A DNA stretch of 46,689 nucleotides from Coriobacteriales bacterium (GCA_030529625.1 JAUMWN010000011.1:1-46689); one strand, 5' to 3'; shown: positions 33,097 through 41,138, counted from the stretch's first letter. Numbers and translations: made by a program. Notes: generated by a model from the sequence alone, not told the origin.

Positions 33097-33961
33097 CGGT
33101 TCCTCCCAAGATTCTCTCCACGAGCCGGTCGAGTTCCTGCTCGTCACCAAACTCAATCTCTATCTTATGCTTGCCGCGGACGGTCTTCACGCTCACCTTT
33201 GCCGACAGGCTATCCCGCAGCCTACGCGCGGCACTCTTGTACGACTGTGGTGCCGGCGTCCTCTGTGCGGGGACATTCTGTGATTTGACAGAAAACAACG
33301 GACCGAGGATTTCTGTCTGACGCACCGAGAGGCCCTCGTCTACCACCTTGCGCGCCAGGGCGCAGCGTCCCTCTTCTCCGGAGACGGCCAAAATAGCACG
33401 GGCATGGCCCGCAGACAGCTTCCCGTCGCGCACGAAGTCCTGAACCTCTTGGGGCAGGTCGAGCAGCCTGAGCGTGTTGGATATGGCCGAGCGAGACTTG
33501 CAGAGCACGTTCGCGAGTTCGGTCTGCGAGATGTGGTGCTGGTTAATGAGCGTTGCGTATGCGGCAGCCTCCTCCAGGGGGTCCAGGTCCTCGCGCTGGA
33601 GGTTCTCGATGAGGGCGAGCTGCAGCACCTCGTCGTCGCTCACCTCGCGAATCACCACAGGCACGCGCTCCATCCCAACAATCCCCGCCGCCTGCCAACG
33701 GCGCTCTCCGGCCACGATCTGGTATCCGCCAGAGCGTGGCCTTACCACGATGGGTTGCAACAGGCCGTTTTGCCGTATGGAGTCGGCCAAGGACTGCAGC
33801 TCCTCTTGGTCAAAGCGCTTTCGGGGCTGGTTGGGATTGGGTTGGATGCTGGCAAGCGGCAGCTCGGTGATTGCGGAATCCTGATACTGGTCATGCACCT
33901 CTCCGGCCGTCTCGCCGAGCAGAGCGCCAAGACCACGGCCCAAACCGCCTCGTTTAGCCAT
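33083..33961 (-). CDS. parB: Chromosome partitioning protein ParB
   Basis: Encodes 292 residues. N-terminal RGGLGRGLGALL box, then the CTP-binding/ParB-Srx part (IQPNPNQPRKRFDQEELQSLADSI, GGYQIVAGERRWQAA), box II and HTH (IENLQREDLDPLEEAAAYATLI, SQTELANVLCKSRSAISNTLRLLDLP) and a C-terminal dimer region. It loads at parS and spreads with CTP to organise the origin. ATG 33961 overlaps the end of parA by 8 bases; AGAGG is upstream. Palindromic parS-like sites occur at 19260 and 35083. Upstream in-frame residues to 34042 are Arg-rich and lie in parA. Confidence 0.95.
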   Translation of the reverse strand: MAKRGGLGRGLGALLGETAGEVHDQYQDSAITELPLASIQPNPNQPRKRFDQEELQSLADSIRQNGLLQPIVVRPRSGGYQIVAGERRWQAAGIVGMERVPVVIREVSDDEVLQLALIENLQREDLDPLEEAAAYATLINQHHISQTELANVLCKSRSAISNTLRLLDLPQEVQDFVRDGKLSAGHARAILAVSGEEGRCALARKVVDEGLSVRQTEILGPLFSVKSQNVPAQRTPAPQSYKSAARRLRDSLSAKVSVKTVRGKHKIEIEFGDEQELDRLVERILGGTDERS

Positions 33962-34715
33962 GTGCCACCACCTCTTGCGCAAGCGCTGCGTACGCCTGGG
34001 CACCCGTGCTCGTTGGCGCGTACCGGTTGATGGGCAGCCCATGGCTCGGGGCCTCGGAGAGCTTTACGTTACGCGGGATGACCGTTTGGAACACCTGCTC
34101 GCCAAAGTAGTCGCGCACCTCCTCCACCACCTGACGCGAGAGTGTGGTGCGGGCGTCGAACATGGTCATCACGACGCCAAAGATGCCAAGGCCCGGATTG
34201 AGACGGCCCTTAACCATGCGCATGGACTCGAGGAGCTTTGAGAGGCCCTCAAGCGCGTAGAACTCGCACTGGATGGGAATGAGCAGCGAGTCCGCCGCAA
34301 CGAGTGCGTTTACCGTGAGCAGCCCAAGCGACGGGGGACAGTCCACGAACACGTAGTCATAGTCGTCGCGAACGGGCTCCAGCACGTAGCGCAGCACACT
34401 CTCGCGGGCCATCACGCTCACAAGCTCTATCTCGGCACCCGCGAGCTGGATGGTCGCCGGAGCGACCCGCACGCCGTCCACGGGCGAGTCCACAACCACA
34501 TCAGCCAGGGGCACATTGCTCATGAGCGAGTCGTACACGTCCGCCTCAAGAGCATCCTTATCCACGCCAAAGCCGCTTGTGGCGTTGCCCTGCGGATCAA
34601 AGTCCACCACAAGGACGCGCTTGCCCAAATCCCCCAGGCTCGCGGCCAGGCTTATGGCAGTCGTCGACTTGCCCACGCCGCCCTTTTGATTGATGATCGC
34701 CACCACCTGCGCCAT
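33954..34715 (-). CDS. parA: Chromosome partitioning ATPase ParA
   Basis: Encodes 253 residues of the Soj/ParA family with the deviant Walker A KGGVGKST (about 11-18), VVDFDPQGNATSG, and DCPPSLGLL (Walker B region, about 125). It is a nucleoid-binding ATPase that moves ParB-parS complexes. It forms an operon with parB (8-base overlap) and the small TM gene behind it. About 250 bases separate it from rsmG, a gap holding an imperfect inverted repeat. Confidence 0.95.
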   Translation of the reverse strand: MAQVVAIINQKGGVGKSTTAISLAASLGDLGKRVLVVDFDPQGNATSGFGVDKDALEADVYDSLMSNVPLADVVVDSPVDGVRVAPATIQLAGAEIELVSVMARESVLRYVLEPVRDDYDYVFVDCPPSLGLLTVNALVAADSLLIPIQCEFYALEGLSKLLESMRMVKGRLNPGLGIFGVVMTMFDARTTLSRQVVEEVRDYFGEQVFQTVIPRNVKLSEAPSHGLPINRYAPTSTGAQAYAALAQEVVAHG

Positions 34716-34818
34716 ATAAGCTCCAATCTGCGTGCCAAAAGTTCGGGGACCTATTCTAGCAGTGAGATGGGACAGGTGTGGGGCACATGTTTGGGATTGT
34801 TGGGACCAGAAGAAAGCG

Positions 34819-34917
34819 CTGTCCGTTTGGGAAGAACCTTTGAGACACGTCTGGCAACGCTTGCGCTTAGGTATGTCCTGCCCAGTGTCTCAAAGGTACC
34901 TCTGCCCAAACGGACAG
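34819..34917. repeat. Two-part inverted repeat between parA and rsmG
   Basis: CTGTCCGTTTGGG (34819-34831) and CCTTTGAGACAC (34837-34848) are inverted at 34905-34917 and 34885-34896. The junctions differ in length on the two sides (5 versus 8 bases). It lies between co-directional genes; it may end the rsmG transcript or influence parA expression. Confidence 0.7.
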
Positions 34918-34965
34918 TCTCCAGCAAAGGAGGACGTGCAGCCCGGAAGCCGTCGCCACAGTCCC

Positions 34966-35691
34966 TTAGCCCAGCGGGTGGTGCTTGGCCGTGCCTACGG
35001 GGCGCGGAAGACGAACGCTGGGATTTCCCGTGCGCTCGTATACCAGAATCTCCCTCTGGCCCATGTCGTGCGGCAGCAAAAGTGTTTCACGTGAAACGCG
35101 GCGCAATCCGCATATGCGCGCCGCACGGTCGCCTGCGGCCACTTCCTCGGCCGTGGGCCGCGCCTTGGCCACGACCAGGCGCCCACCGCGCATGAGCAAG
35201 GGCGCGGCATACTCAACGAGTACGTTGGTTTGTGCCACGGCACGTGCCGTGACGACCGCAAAGTCGCCCCGGTTCTTGCGGGCAAAGTCCTCGACGCGTC
35301 CCGTCACCGCACGCACAGTATCCGAGAGACCCAGCTCGTTCACGAAGTCCTGCACGGCGGCGACCTTCTTCCCCACCGAGTCTATGAGGACCGCCTGGCG
35401 GCCTGTGACGATGGCCAGCGGGATGCCGGGGTATCCAGCGCCAGTTCCCATGTCCACAAACGGACCCTCGGGGGCGCTGGCAAACGCATCACCCAGCAAA
35501 AGGGAGTCGACCACGTGCAGGTACGTCGCCTCCCTCACAGACGTGATGCGGGTGAGGTTGACGACGCGGTTGCGCTCGATGACCAAGTCGAGATGCCGAG
35601 CAAGAAGCTCCCGCTGCCTGCCGGACGTGGCGATGCCCGCCTCATCCAGAGCCAGCGAGAGCTGCTCAAGCGTAGATGCCGTGGATTGCAT
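34966..35691 (-). CDS. rsmG: 16S rRNA (guanine-N7) methyltransferase RsmG
   Basis: Encodes 241 residues. Conserved parts: RHLDLVIERNRVVNLTRI (about 28-45), DSLLL, VDMGTGAGYPGIPLAIV (SAM site, about 78-94), LIDSVGKKVAAVQDF and TARAVAQ. It methylates G527 of 16S rRNA. It follows khpB by 2 bases on the minus strand in the classical origin order. A parS-like site lies within its 3' coding part, at the codons for VSRET. Confidence 0.94.
   Translation of the reverse strand: MQSTASTLEQLSLALDEAGIATSGRQRELLARHLDLVIERNRVVNLTRITSVREATYLHVVDSLLLGDAFASAPEGPFVDMGTGAGYPGIPLAIVTGRQAVLIDSVGKKVAAVQDFVNELGLSDTVRAVTGRVEDFARKNRGDFAVVTARAVAQTNVLVEYAAPLLMRGGRLVVAKARPTAEEVAAGDRAARICGLRRVSRETLLLPHDMGQREILVYERTGNPSVRLPRPVGTAKHHPLG
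35083..35098. promoter_or_regulatory. parS-like site in rsmG
   Basis: TGTTTCACGTGAAACG matches 15 of 16 bases of the widely conserved parS sequence. It is about 370 bases upstream of parA and about 3 kb from the origin gap, the usual position for a strong parS. Confidence 0.88.
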
Positions 35692-35693
35692 CC

Positions 35694-36248
35694 CTATGCA
35701 CGCAATGCCGTGACGACTACGTGCCGAGTGGGATCCTCGCCCTCGGAATGTGTGGTCACGCCGTCGTCAGCCATGAGGGCGATGTGCACGATCCGGCGCT
35801 CGTATGCGTTCATGGGAGGCAACGAAACCTTGGAGTGCCCACGCTTGGCACGCGACGCGGCCGAGCGCGCCAGGCTGCGCAACTTCTCCTTGCGACGATG
35901 CTTGTAGCCCTCCACGTCCACCACCACCGGGTAATGGAACCGCAGGGTGCTGCTCATGAGAGAGGACACGACCATCTGCAGTGCGTCGAGCGTCCTGCCA
36001 TGGCGCCCGATGAGCACCGCAAGGTCACCCCCGGTCACATCCAGGATAAGCTCTCCGTCGTCACCCTCGTACTCGTCTATGGTGATGCCGTCCTCCCCAA
36101 AGAAGGAGAGCAGGCGACGCACGTGGCCAACGGCTATGTCGGCAATCGTGTCGATGTCGGCGTCGGTGAGCTGCTCGCCCTGCTCGTAGCGTTCGCGAAT
36201 CGCGGCAAACTGGTCGGTCGCCTCGTCGCGCGTGGTCTCTTCCTCCAT
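35694..36248 (-). CDS. khpB: KhpB/Jag RNA-binding protein
   Basis: Encodes 184 residues. KH domain (about 70-125, LAVLIGRHGRTLDALQ) and C-terminal R3H domain (about 130-182, SLPPMNAYERRIVHIAL). The extra N-terminal Jag domain seen in Bacillus is missing; instead there is an acidic leader (MEEETTRDEATDQ). KhpB is an RNA-binding partner of KhpA linked to division and elongation control. It lies between yidC and rsmG, with almost no gap to rsmG. Confidence 0.92.
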   Translation of the reverse strand: MEEETTRDEATDQFAAIRERYEQGEQLTDADIDTIADIAVGHVRRLLSFFGEDGITIDEYEGDDGELILDVTGGDLAVLIGRHGRTLDALQMVVSSLMSSTLRFHYPVVVDVEGYKHRRKEKLRSLARSAASRAKRGHSKVSLPPMNAYERRIVHIALMADDGVTTHSEGEDPTRHVVVTALRA

Positions 36249-36319
36249 GCTATACCTCCGTCCGGGTAATGACGCGGGCGCTCGACACGAGGCCGGCGCC
36301 CGTTCCTTATCTTTGTTTG

Positions 36320-37093
36320 CTAGGACTTCTTGTGGGGACGCTCCTTGCGCTCCTTGCGCACCACGTCAACCTGAAGCGGCTGGTCTGCCATCTTGGCCTC
36401 CGCCTCGGCCTTGGCCTGAGCCATCACGCGCTTGGTGATGAACTGCTGCTGGGCGACCTGCCACAGGGCGGAGGTGTTGTAGTACAGAAGTACGCCGGAG
36501 GGGAGACCCCAGCCGATCCACACCATCCACACCGCCATCACGATGCCCATGATGCGGCTTGTGCGCTGCTGTGCGGGGTCAGCCGAGACCTGCGTGTTGA
36601 GCAGCATGGGGATGAGCGTAAGAACGCCAAAGAGCACATCCAAGAAGATGTAGATGGCCGCCGCCTGCCACCCAAACTGTGCAATCACCTGGGAAGGTCC
36701 CACGGAGAGGTTAGGCACGATGTTGTAGAACGAAGCCCCGCCGCCCGAGATTGCCTCCACGTTGCGGATAACGCTAAAGAGCGCGAAGAAGATGGGCATC
36801 TGCAACAGGATGGGAAGGCAGCCGCCCATGGGGTTGAACTTGTTCTCCGCGTAGAACTTGCGCATCTCCTCCTGGAGCTTTTGCGGGTCGTCGGCGTAAC
36901 GCTCCTGCAGCTCCTGCATCTGCGGCTGCAGCACCTGCATCTTTGCGGACGACTTGGTGGACTTGGTCATGAGCGGCGTAATGAGCACGCGCACGATGAG
37001 CGTGAGGATGATGATGGCCAATCCCCAGTCCCCGCAAAACGAGTGGATCGTCGTGAGGATGGTAGTAATAAGGTTAGTAAATGCTTCCCACAT
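36320..37093 (-). CDS. yidC: Membrane protein insertase YidC/Oxa1
   Basis: Encodes 257 residues, with about five TM segments and the Oxa1 core: LTLIVRVLITPLMTKSTKSSAKM (conserved Arg in the first core helix), MQELQERYADDPQKLQEEMRKFY coiled region, GGCLPILLQMPIFFALF, and LPSGVLLYYNTSALW. The basic tail RKERKERPHKKS fits ribosome contact. It inserts inner-membrane proteins alone or with Sec. No lipobox cysteine is visible near the start. AAAGGAACGG precedes ATG 37093. It follows yidD by about 25 bases. Confidence 0.94.
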   Translation of the reverse strand: MWEAFTNLITTILTTIHSFCGDWGLAIIILTLIVRVLITPLMTKSTKSSAKMQVLQPQMQELQERYADDPQKLQEEMRKFYAENKFNPMGGCLPILLQMPIFFALFSVIRNVEAISGGGASFYNIVPNLSVGPSQVIAQFGWQAAAIYIFLDVLFGVLTLIPMLLNTQVSADPAQQRTSRIMGIVMAVWMVWIGWGLPSGVLLYYNTSALWQVAQQQFITKRVMAQAKAEAEAKMADQPLQVDVVRKERKERPHKKS

Positions 37094-37117
37094 TTTTTTT
37101 CCGTTCCTTTGCCCTAG

Positions 37118-37348
37118 TTATGGGACGGGGTCATAGCCACCTCGGCGAAACGGGTTGCAGCGAAGGATACGACGCATGGCCAACCAGCTTCCCCGTGCGG
37201 CACCATACTTGCCAATGGCTTCGAGCGCATACTCGGAGCACGTGGGTGTGTAGATGCAGGCGTCCGGCAAAAGCGGAGAGACGTAACGCTTGTATGCGCG
37301 CACAAGTGCCATCAGGACACCAGCCACGTAACCTGTACCCTCGCTCAT
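37118..37348 (-). CDS. yidD: Membrane protein insertion efficiency factor YidD
   Basis: Encodes 76 residues with the family signature [27 protein letters not shown] and a C-terminal [17 protein letters not shown]. It assists membrane protein insertion at the membrane surface. It overlaps rnpA by 4 bases (ATGA), so it is translationally coupled. Confidence 0.95.
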   Translation of the reverse strand: MSEGTGYVAGVLMALVRAYKRYVSPLLPDACIYTPTCSEYALEAIGKYGAARGSWLAMRRILRCNPFRRGGYDPVP

Positions 37349-37668
37349 CGCACGCGCGCCCTCTCCATAAGGCGGCCAAGTGCCTGGGCCACCTCGCTGG
37401 GATGGGCGTCGTGCGTTGCGCGGGTGGCGAACAGGATGACGTCCGCCTCATTGCCCGGGAGGCCACACGTGCGCGCGGCCTCCCTCAAAACACGCTTACA
37501 TCTGTTGCGGAACACGGCATTGCCCAATCGCTTGGGTGCCACAAAGGCCACACGCCCCCGACCTGCAGTGCCCTCACGGAGCACGGTCGTCCGCACAAGC
37601 GGGTGGTTGTATCGCCTCCCGCTCTTGAAGACCCTCTCAAAGTCCTGCTTGGATTTGATGGTCTCCAT
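37345..37668 (-). CDS. rnpA: RNase P protein component
   Basis: Encodes 107 residues, basic, with the family RNR-type motif ([20 protein letters not shown], about 45-64). It binds the RNase P RNA for tRNA 5' processing. It follows rpmH by 9 bases and overlaps yidD by 4 bases. Confidence 0.95.
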   Translation of the reverse strand: METIKSKQDFERVFKSGRRYNHPLVRTTVLREGTAGRGRVAFVAPKRLGNAVFRNRCKRVLREAARTCGLPGNEADVILFATRATHDAHPSEVAQALGRLMERARVR

Positions 37669-37677
37669 GGAGATGGT

Positions 37678-37818
37678 CTATTTGGAGACGGTAAGACGCT
37701 TGCGGCCCTTGGCGCGACGGCGCGCGAGGACCTGGCGGCCACCCTTGGTTGCCATGCGTGCGCGGAAGCCGTGGGTCTTGGCGCGCTTCCTCTTGTTTGG
37801 CTGATACGTGCGTTTCAT
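37678..37818 (-). CDS. rpmH: 50S ribosomal protein L34
   Basis: Encodes 46 residues starting [18 protein letters not shown] and ending KRLTVSK, the complete family length and sequence. GGAGGA is 4 bases upstream of the ATG. It is the first gene of the minus-strand operon running from the origin through rnpA, yidD and yidC. Confidence 0.97.
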   Translation of the reverse strand: MKRTYQPNKRKRAKTHGFRARMATKGGRQVLARRRAKGRKRLTVSK

Positions 37819-38269
37819 GGTTCCTCCTGCAGGCTATGGTCTGGGGCGATCTCCCCCTGACGTTCAAATTCAAGCCTACAAAGTGTAATGGTGTAAAACG
37901 TGGGTGTCAACCTGCGCACATCCCCTCCACGCGAGCGCCGGCCGCTTGGGGCTGTCCGCCCGTGGCTGTGGTCAGTGTCAGGCGGACAAAGGGGACAGTC
38001 CCCCGCGTCTACCTGCAGCGGCACAGCCACATGCCCGCGCATGGGGGTAGACGTGGAGGACAGTCCCCTTTGTCCGCCCCTGAAATAAATCTTGCACTTT
38101 GGCGTTAACTTTCCTCTGTCGTGTTAGAATCTTCAGCTGCTCCTGAAAGTTTTCGCGGGATTTTTCGTCATGTTTTTCTCATCTGTAGAAAACTTTCATT
38201 CACATAATTTTCGGAGTGAAAGTTTTCTTCACGTGTACAATGCGTGTTGAGAACTCTTGGGGAGGGCGC
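37819..38269. other. Origin-side gap between rpmH and the ATPase gene
   Basis: Divergent gap of 451 bases with no gene. It contains a large inverted repeat (37981-38078), three copies of TGAAAGTTTTC (38144-38154, complement at 38188-38198, 38217-38227), DnaA-box-like 9-mers TGTAGAAAA (38184-38192) and TGTTGAGAA (38245-38253), and a TACAAT that could be a -10. It probably forms part of oriC and the promoter of the ATPase gene. Confidence 0.6.
37981..38078. repeat. Origin copy of the GGGGACAGTCCCC inverted repeat
   Basis: Arms 37981-38012 and 38047-38078 are inverted with a few mismatches (GGCGGACAAAGGGGAC then a varied centre to GTCTAC). Unlike the other copies it lies between divergent genes, so termination is not an obvious role. 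Confidence 0.8.
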
Positions 38270-39355
38270 ATGGCGCAGGACTTCTACCCGTTCGTGGAGA
38301 ACGGCGAGGCATCGCAGGTGGGTGAGGGCACCGTACGGCATGCGGCGCGCATTGCCGTATACGACGACGCCGCGGCGGCGCCGCGCGTGGTGGTGGTGGA
38401 GCCCCAGGAGATTCGCCCCTACCTGGAGGAGATCACGCGCGTGGTGACCCAGCTGGCCAAGGAGCAGGGTGGCACCATTCCCTTTATGGTCATTCGCGAG
38501 ATCGTGGAGAACCTCATCCACGCCTACTTTATGGAGCCCACCATATCCATACTCGACGGCGGCAACACGATACGCTTCTCGGACCAGGGGCCGGGCATCA
38601 CGAACAAGGACCTCGCGCTCCAGTACGGCACCACGTCGGCGACCGAGGAGATGAAGCGCTACATTCGCGGCGTGGGGTCGGGGCTGCCCTACGCCCAGCA
38701 GTACATGCGGGACAAGGGCGGGTCGCTGCGCATAGACGACAACCTTTCGGGCGGCACGGTGGTTACCATCTCTGCCCTGCCTGAGTCACCCGACGCCACC
38801 CAGCCCATGCCCATGCCTGTTCCCTACCCCGGCTCGCCACAGGCCCAACAGGGATGGCCAGGCGCGCCGCAGACGCAGCAGGGATGGCCCGCGGCTCAGG
38901 CGGGTTGGCAGGCCCAGCAGGGCTGGCAGACGCCTCAGGGCTACGCCATGCAGTCCCCCGCCTGGCAGCAGGCGCCGCAAGGCTACGCCGCGCCGGCCCC
39001 CGCTTGGCAGCAGATGCCGCAGCAGACATGGCAGGCACCCGCCGCCGGAGCCCCCTTCGCAGGCGATCCAGCCCAGCAGACGCCGACCCCGCAGCAGGCG
39101 TCGGCACAGCCGCAGGCAGAGCTGCCCCAGATGCGGCTCGACGAGCGCGCGTCGGCGGTTTTGAGCTACCTCGCCCGCCACGACGTCGTGGGGCCAACCG
39201 AGCTCACGCGCGCATATGGCGAGTCGGGCCCCACCTGGTCGCGTGTGCTGCAAAAGCTCGAGGAGCAGGGAATCGTGCGCAAGGACGGGCAAAAGCGCAG
39301 GCTCACCGTCTTGGGACGCACCTACCTGGAGCGCCAGGGCGCGTACTTGCCGTAG
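38270..39355 (+). CDS. GHKL ATPase fused to a winged-helix domain
   Basis: Encodes about 361 residues. The N-terminal half (about 55-165) is a histidine-kinase/Spo-type ATP-binding fold: N-box IREIVENLIH (N81), G1 box SDQGPGI (D105-G109) and G2 box RGVGSGLPYA (about 133-141). No kinase dimer/His domain is visible. A Pro/Gln/Trp-rich linker (about 180-280; repeats QQGWP, QxGWQ) follows, then a C-terminal winged helix (about 285-361: ERASAVLSYLARHDVVG, QKLEEQGIVRKDGQKRRLTVLG). It should bind ATP and probably DNA, as a regulator rather than a kinase. The GGGGAGGG site favours ATG 38270 over the GTG at 38216. It is placed between rpmH and dnaA, with origin-type repeats on both sides. Confidence 0.85.
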   Translation: MAQDFYPFVENGEASQVGEGTVRHAARIAVYDDAAAAPRVVVVEPQEIRPYLEEITRVVTQLAKEQGGTIPFMVIREIVENLIHAYFMEPTISILDGGNTIRFSDQGPGITNKDLALQYGTTSATEEMKRYIRGVGSGLPYAQQYMRDKGGSLRIDDNLSGGTVVTISALPESPDATQPMPMPVPYPGSPQAQQGWPGAPQTQQGWPAAQAGWQAQQGWQTPQGYAMQSPAWQQAPQGYAAPAPAWQQMPQQTWQAPAAGAPFAGDPAQQTPTPQQASAQPQAELPQMRLDERASAVLSYLARHDVVGPTELTRAYGESGPTWSRVLQKLEEQGIVRKDGQKRRLTVLGRTYLERQGAYLP

Positions 39356-39438
39356 ACCGAGTTTTCTACAAAGTTAACAGTTGAGCCCAGTTTTCATCAT
39401 ATACTATACGGGCACACACGACAGAGGGCTGGAGACAC
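39356..39438 (+). promoter_or_regulatory. Short gap before dnaA with a box-like site
   Basis: Contains TTTTCTACA (39362-39370), resembling a DnaA box, the octamer-plus AAAGTTAAC (39370-39378), inverse of 38104-38112, and an AT-rich TATACTATA tract (39400-39408) that could be the dnaA -10. The -35 is not clear. Suits DnaA autoregulation. Confidence 0.45.
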
Positions 39439-40899
39439 ATGGAAGGCGCAAGCGAGACAGACGCTGACATCCTATGGGAGGACGTGGTGGCCACGTTGGA
39501 GGACAACGACCTGCCAGCCGCCACCATAGCCATGCTGCAGAGCTGCTCGGCAACCAAGCTCGAGGAGCAGACGCTGCTGGTGTCCTGCTCCTCCAGGTTC
39601 GTGCAGCGCACGCTGGGTCGACTCGCCACCGAGCTCGACGAGGCGGCCAGTGCCGTGGCGTTTGAGCCCATGCACGTTGAGGTCCAGGTGTCGCGTGCCG
39701 AGACGTCCGAGAGGCGCGCCCGGGAGCGTGCGGTGCCCGCGCAACCGCAGCCCGTGCCCGCGCCGGCCGCCGAACAGGCGCAGCGCGCGGCCAAGAGAAA
39801 CCCGCTGCTGGAAGACATCACGCCCGTGGACTCGCTGCTCACCTTCGACCGGTTCGTCGAGGGACCCCAAAACAAGTTCGCCCTCGACGCCGCCAAGCAG
39901 GTGGCCAACGGCAACCGCAACTACAACCCGCTGTTCATCTACGGCAAGAGCGGCCTGGGAAAGACCCACCTCTTGCGGGCCATACAAAACTACATCGCGC
40001 AAAACGACCCGGAGCGCACGTGCGTGTACCGAGTGGCCACCGACTTTATTGACGACTACTCGCGCGCCATGAAGAACGCGCGTGCCGGGGCCGCAGAGGC
40101 GCTGGCCGAGAACTACCACAGCATAGACGTGCTCATCGTGGACGACGTGCAGCTCATGAGCACGGCGGCCGGCACCATAGGCTTCTTCTACGACACCTTT
40201 AACTACCTGGTGGGGCACGGCAAGCAGATCGTGCTCGCGGCCGACCGCACCCCCTCCGAGCTGGGGATGGGCCAGTCGCGGTTTGACGAACGCGTGACCA
40301 GCCGACTGGACTCGGGCATGACCGTGTCGGTGCAGGTGCCCGACTACGAGCTCAAGCTGCAGCTGATCGACGCGTTCTACGAGCGCATGCGCGCCGACGC
40401 GCGCGAGCAGCACGTGCCGGGGATGGACGCCCACATAAGCGAGGACCTGCGTCGCGTGATGGCCGAGCGCGCAGGTACCAACATACGTGTGATAGAGGGC
40501 TACGTGCAGTCGTGCCTCATGCTCGCCTTCCAGCGCGAGGCGCTGGGGTCGACCATAACCGAGGAGGACATCATTGGCGTTGCCGAGCAGAAGTGGCCCA
40601 CCGGGCAGCGGCGCGTTACGGTGGAGCAAATCCAGGAAATCGTGGAGCGCAGCTACGGCATCGACCACGCGGGCCTGGTGGGCAGCAGACGCAACAAGGA
40701 GCTGATGGAGCCGCGCCACGTGGCCATCTGGCTCACGCGCGAGCTCACCGACAACACGCTCGCCGACATTGGCAAGCACTTTGGCAACCGCACACACGCC
40801 ACCGTAAAGCACAGCATCCACGTAATAGAGCAGGGCATGCGCGACGACCGCGTGCTGCAGGACCGCGTGGCGCGCATACGCGACTCCGTACTCGAGTAG
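39439..40899 (+). CDS. dnaA: Replication initiator DnaA with altered DNA-contact residues
   Basis: Encodes 486 residues. Domain I (about 1-80), a variable linker (about 85-130), AAA+ domain III (Walker A IYGKSGLGKTH, Walker B IVDDVQLM, sensor regions) and DNA-binding domain IV (about 395-486). Typical E. coli box contacts are R399, P423, D433, H434, T435, T436 and H439; here the aligned stretches read SRRNKELMEPRH, TLADIG and GNRTHATVKH (449-458), so the R399, P423, D433 and T435 equivalents are Lys, Ala, Thr (T452) and Ala (A454), while H453, T455 and H458 stay. A changed box preference is expected. ATG 39439 is 83 bases after the ATPase gene. dnaN follows 239 bases later. Confidence 0.96.
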   Translation: MEGASETDADILWEDVVATLEDNDLPAATIAMLQSCSATKLEEQTLLVSCSSRFVQRTLGRLATELDEAASAVAFEPMHVEVQVSRAETSERRARERAVPAQPQPVPAPAAEQAQRAAKRNPLLEDITPVDSLLTFDRFVEGPQNKFALDAAKQVANGNRNYNPLFIYGKSGLGKTHLLRAIQNYIAQNDPERTCVYRVATDFIDDYSRAMKNARAGAAEALAENYHSIDVLIVDDVQLMSTAAGTIGFFYDTFNYLVGHGKQIVLAADRTPSELGMGQSRFDERVTSRLDSGMTVSVQVPDYELKLQLIDAFYERMRADAREQHVPGMDAHISEDLRRVMAERAGTNIRVIEGYVQSCLMLAFQREALGSTITEEDIIGVAEQKWPTGQRRVTVEQIQEIVERSYGIDHAGLVGSRRNKELMEPRHVAIWLTRELTDNTLADIGKHFGNRTHATVKHSIHVIEQGMRDDRVLQDRVARIRDSVLE

Positions 40900-41138
40900 G
40901 ACGGCCCATGTTTACAACTCTGTTGAATGGGCGAACAAGCCGCTCAATAAGTTTGCGGTACGTGTTGAGAGCGGTTTTCGATTGCCTGTTGAAAGAAGAA
41001 TCGGGTGAGAGTCACGGCGTGAGGCGTACGCCAGCTTTGGGGGCGCTACGTGGGCATACGTGCCATTATCAACATTTCTACAGGGCCTATTACTGCTACT
41101 AGATTCTAAATAGAACAATAAGAACAATAGGAGGACAC
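40900..41138. other. Candidate oriC: dnaA-dnaN basal unwinding region
   Basis: Box-like 9-mers: complement TGTTGAATG 40921-40929, TGTTGAGAG 40963-40971, TGTTGAAAG 40987-40995, then TTATCAACA 41066-41074 and ATTTCTACA 41074-41082 on the plus strand. GGGC (41083-41086) follows, then on the minus strand the triplets TAG-TAG-CAG-TAA-TAG (41101-41087), like DnaA-trios, then AT-rich DNA with a tandem AGAACAATA (41112-41129). Box, GC cluster, trios and melting DNA in this order match the basal unwinding system described for Bacillus. Confidence 0.7.

Noticed and set aside
39472-40821. 449-codon minus-strand frame opposite dnaA
   Set aside because: Antisense shadow caused by GC-rich third positions; no domain.
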